From a virus: a DNA stretch of 20,529 nucleotides. The position numbers and the translations under genes are program-made. Every line of letters begins with the position of its first letter. The stretch's first letter is position 1. This document shows, one piece after another, positions 19,217 to 20,529 of this stretch. Location of the stretch: positions 1-20,529 of IMG/VR virus record IMGVR_UViG_3300030104_002573; one strand, given 5' to 3'. The notes under the pieces are model-generated. The model was not told the origin of the DNA. It did no database searches and saw only the letters and a list, made by a program, of their open reading frames with translations.

Positions 19217-19609
19217 TTAGTCCCACCTAGTCACTGTTATCTCTATACTATTATTATCCATCTCCCACTCCTCCTGTACCTCAAATCCATCCATCTCCTT
19301 GACAGTATTGTATACCATCATCCTCGCATACTGTTGTGTAAGTTTATCAAGAAACCTAGTGATAGGAATATTCATATCCCATGTCTGAACATCAGCAACT
19401 AATTCAAAAGTTCCTGTAGTATTATTCCATTTGAAACCAGAATCTTTTGCTATTGCTATGTCAGCAGTAACAGTCTCATGACCTTTACCATGATACCCAG
19501 TAACTTTTAATTCTTTCTCCTCTTCTGGAAAATGACCAAGAAGATTTAATGCTTCTACTAAAGCAGGTCTATCTTTTAATTTGGTTTGAATTTTAGTAAA
19601 ATGGGACAT
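19217..19609 (-). CDS. Ycf35-like (DUF1257) protein (130 aa)
   Basis: Belongs to the Ycf35/DUF1257 family of plastids, cyanobacteria and cyanophages; function unknown. The start MSHFTKIQTKLKDRPALVEA is the family's standard N-terminus (MSHFT-I-T), and FELVADVQTWDMN and RFLDKLTQQYARMMV match its core. It was started at this ATG, not at the ATG three codons earlier, for that reason and because it then overlaps the preceding stop by one base. Found beside DUF2997, as in cyanobacteria. Confidence 0.87.
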   Translation of the reverse strand: MSHFTKIQTKLKDRPALVEALNLLGHFPEEEKELKVTGYHGKGHETVTADIAIAKDSGFKWNNTTGTFELVADVQTWDMNIPITRFLDKLTQQYARMMVYNTVKEMDGFEVQEEWEMDNNSIEITVTRWD

Positions 19610-19815
19610 TAAGCACACTCCGAATCGTGAGTAAATTCTTCAAGATCTCCTTCTACTTTCTGATAGTAGCTTGGAGTATGTATACGGTTTTCAATAACAC
19701 CAAGTCGATCTTCGATATTTTTTGTTAGGGATTCACATTGTGTTCCCTTAACTCCTTGCACTTCTTCGGTAACAGTACCGTCTTGTGCGATAGTGAATTT
19801 GATGGTAGTGGGCAT
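19609..19815 (-). CDS. DUF2997 protein (68 aa)
   Basis: Matches the DUF2997 family: an N-terminal strand with TIKFTIAQDGTVTEEVQGVK, then GTQCESLTKNIEDRLGVIEN, where the G-x-x-C-x-x-L-T-x-x-I-E motif is diagnostic. Length is normal. Function unknown. In cyanobacteria and their phages it is next to a Ycf35-type gene, as here (TAATG overlap), so the two proteins probably act together. Confidence 0.85.
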   Translation of the reverse strand: MPTTIKFTIAQDGTVTEEVQGVKGTQCESLTKNIEDRLGVIENRIHTPSYYQKVEGDLEEFTHDSECA

Positions 19816-19816
19816 G

Positions 19817-20050
19817 TCAAGATTGATGTTTTTTGATGCTTTGTTCCCACTCTTTGAGTGAGGATGAGCAATCAGGTGGTGGGGGGTCTGTATAACCCTT
19901 CATCTTTTTCCACTTATTATACAATGCACCCATCATCCATGACTGAGCAAGGCTCTTAGGACCATTATCTAACATCTCTGACTGGAGTTTGTTAGAGGTG
20001 TATCCCTTCATCTCTTCACGCCAATTAGAATCGTCGTAGTTTTTTGTCAT
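19817..20050 (-). CDS. Hypothetical protein (77 aa) after nrdB
   Basis: Not recognised. Starts MTKNYDDSNWREEMKGYTSN, helical with WMMGALYNKWKKMKGY in the middle and a run of prolines (DPPPPDC) before a polar end. ATGA overlap with nrdB and one-base spacing to the DUF2997 gene show it belongs to the nrd transcript. No domain assigned. Confidence 0.75.
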   Translation of the reverse strand: MTKNYDDSNWREEMKGYTSNKLQSEMLDNGPKSLAQSWMMGALYNKWKKMKGYTDPPPPDCSSSLKEWEQSIKKHQS

Positions 20051-20529
20051 AATGAGAAACCAGCAAAAGTGTCTTTGTTGACATCTTGTTTGATGCCACC
20101 AACAACGTAAGATTCAACCTCAGTTTCTTGAGGTGCTACTTGAAGACCTTTGGAACTAATCCAATGTTGTGTCCAAGGTAATGGATTGTTTCTTGCGGCA
20201 ATATCATAAACGGGCTTCAATCCTACCATCTTCATGCGCTTATTGGCAATCCACTCAACATATTGAAACAATAATTTGTCATTCAATCCTATGATACTAC
20301 CATCTCTAAAGAGATACTCTGCCCATTTCTTCTCTTCATTAACACATAGATCAAACTGCTTGTAGGTCCACTCCTCCTCTTCCTCCATGATCTGTTTCAT
20401 TTCTGGGTCATCACCTTCTCTCCAGTATTTTAGTATGGTTTGGGTGAGGACAAGGTGTTGATTTTCATCTCTGGCAATGAGCGATATAATCTTAGCTGAC
20501 CCTTCCATAAGTTTAAGTTCACCAAATGC
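20047..20529 (-). CDS. nrdB: Ribonucleotide reductase class I beta subunit, C-terminal 160 aa
   Basis: The small subunit that houses the diiron-tyrosyl radical for dNTP synthesis. The visible part begins AFGELKLMEGSAKIISLIAR, directly like T4 and E. coli NrdB, and contains DENQH with the iron-ligand Glu and His, and the earlier ligand Glu in GELK. The Tyr and first ligand set lie upstream, outside the window. It reads open through the right edge, so the first ATG in view is not the true start. The end, NKDTFAGFSL, is the flexible tail that docks on NrdA. It should provide dNTPs for phage replication. Confidence 0.95.
   Translation of the reverse strand, partial: AFGELKLMEGSAKIISLIARDENQHLVLTQTILKYWREGDDPEMKQIMEEEEEWTYKQFDLCVNEEKKWAEYLFRDGSIIGLNDKLLFQYVEWIANKRMKMVGLKPVYDIAARNNPLPWTQHWISSKGLQVAPQETEVESYVVGGIKQDVNKDTFAGFSL

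Noticed and set aside
1-20529. CRISPR array, insertion sequence, integrase or attachment site
   Set aside because: No direct repeats with regular spacing, transposase-like ORF or terminal inverted repeats were seen by eye.

Overview
The window looks like part of the genome of a T4-like cyanophage (a myovirus infecting marine Synechococcus or Prochlorococcus). The evidence is an AT-rich sequence, almost all genes on one strand with 1-4 base ATGA or TAATG overlaps, many very short ORFs, and hallmark cyanophage genes: high-light-inducible (hli) genes, transaldolase talC, ribonucleotide reductase nrdB, a DUF2997/Ycf35 (DUF1257) pair and a pyrE. All genes but one read on the minus strand, so transcription runs from 20529 towards 1.

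Layout in transcription order. (1) 20.5-17.3 kb: the end of nrdB, small unknown genes, DUF2997 and Ycf35-like proteins, a SegE-like GIY-YIG endonuclease, talC, a small zinc-ribbon protein and another small unknown. (2) 17.3-17.1 kb: one 52-codon gene on the plus strand with its own sigma70-type promoter and a shared bidirectional terminator. (3) 17.0-15.0 kb: very short overlapping genes, mostly with a membrane segment or signal peptide, a thermonuclease-fold nuclease, and pyrE. (4) 15.0-2.0 kb: an apparently continuous operon, opened by a sigma70-type promoter at the end of pyrE, that carries a glycan-synthesis cassette. It has GDP-mannose 3,5-epimerase, GDP-mannose 4,6-dehydratase, a UDP-glucose/GDP-mannose dehydrogenase, a cupin, a short DegT-type PLP enzyme and a methyltransferase. 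It also has a GT10 fucosyltransferase-like enzyme, two tandem GT11 fucosyltransferases and a third distantly similar one, a GT7/GT2-like and a GT25-like glycosyltransferase, a sulfotransferase-like protein and NAD synthetase. A PurS homologue is embedded among them. (5) 2.0-0 kb: short, separately promoted units: an exported beta-barrel-like protein, two small unknowns and an hli cluster interleaved with two tiny membrane ORFs.

The cassette plausibly makes activated deoxy- or L-sugars from host GDP-mannose and UDP-glucose, modifies them (oxidation, methylation, sulfation) and assembles them into a glycan. The target (virion, host surface or DNA) cannot be read from the sequence. nrdB, pyrE, talC and purS fit nucleotide and carbon supply during infection, and the hli genes fit protection of photosynthesis.

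The most unusual non-coding signals are two structured 5' leaders (1001-1078 and 1928-1983), each just downstream of a good promoter; a terminator whose loop supplies the -35 of the next promoter (1387-1425); and the divergent promoter region at 17.1 kb. No tRNA, CRISPR array, insertion sequence or origin was seen. No stretch over 300 bases lacks a gene.
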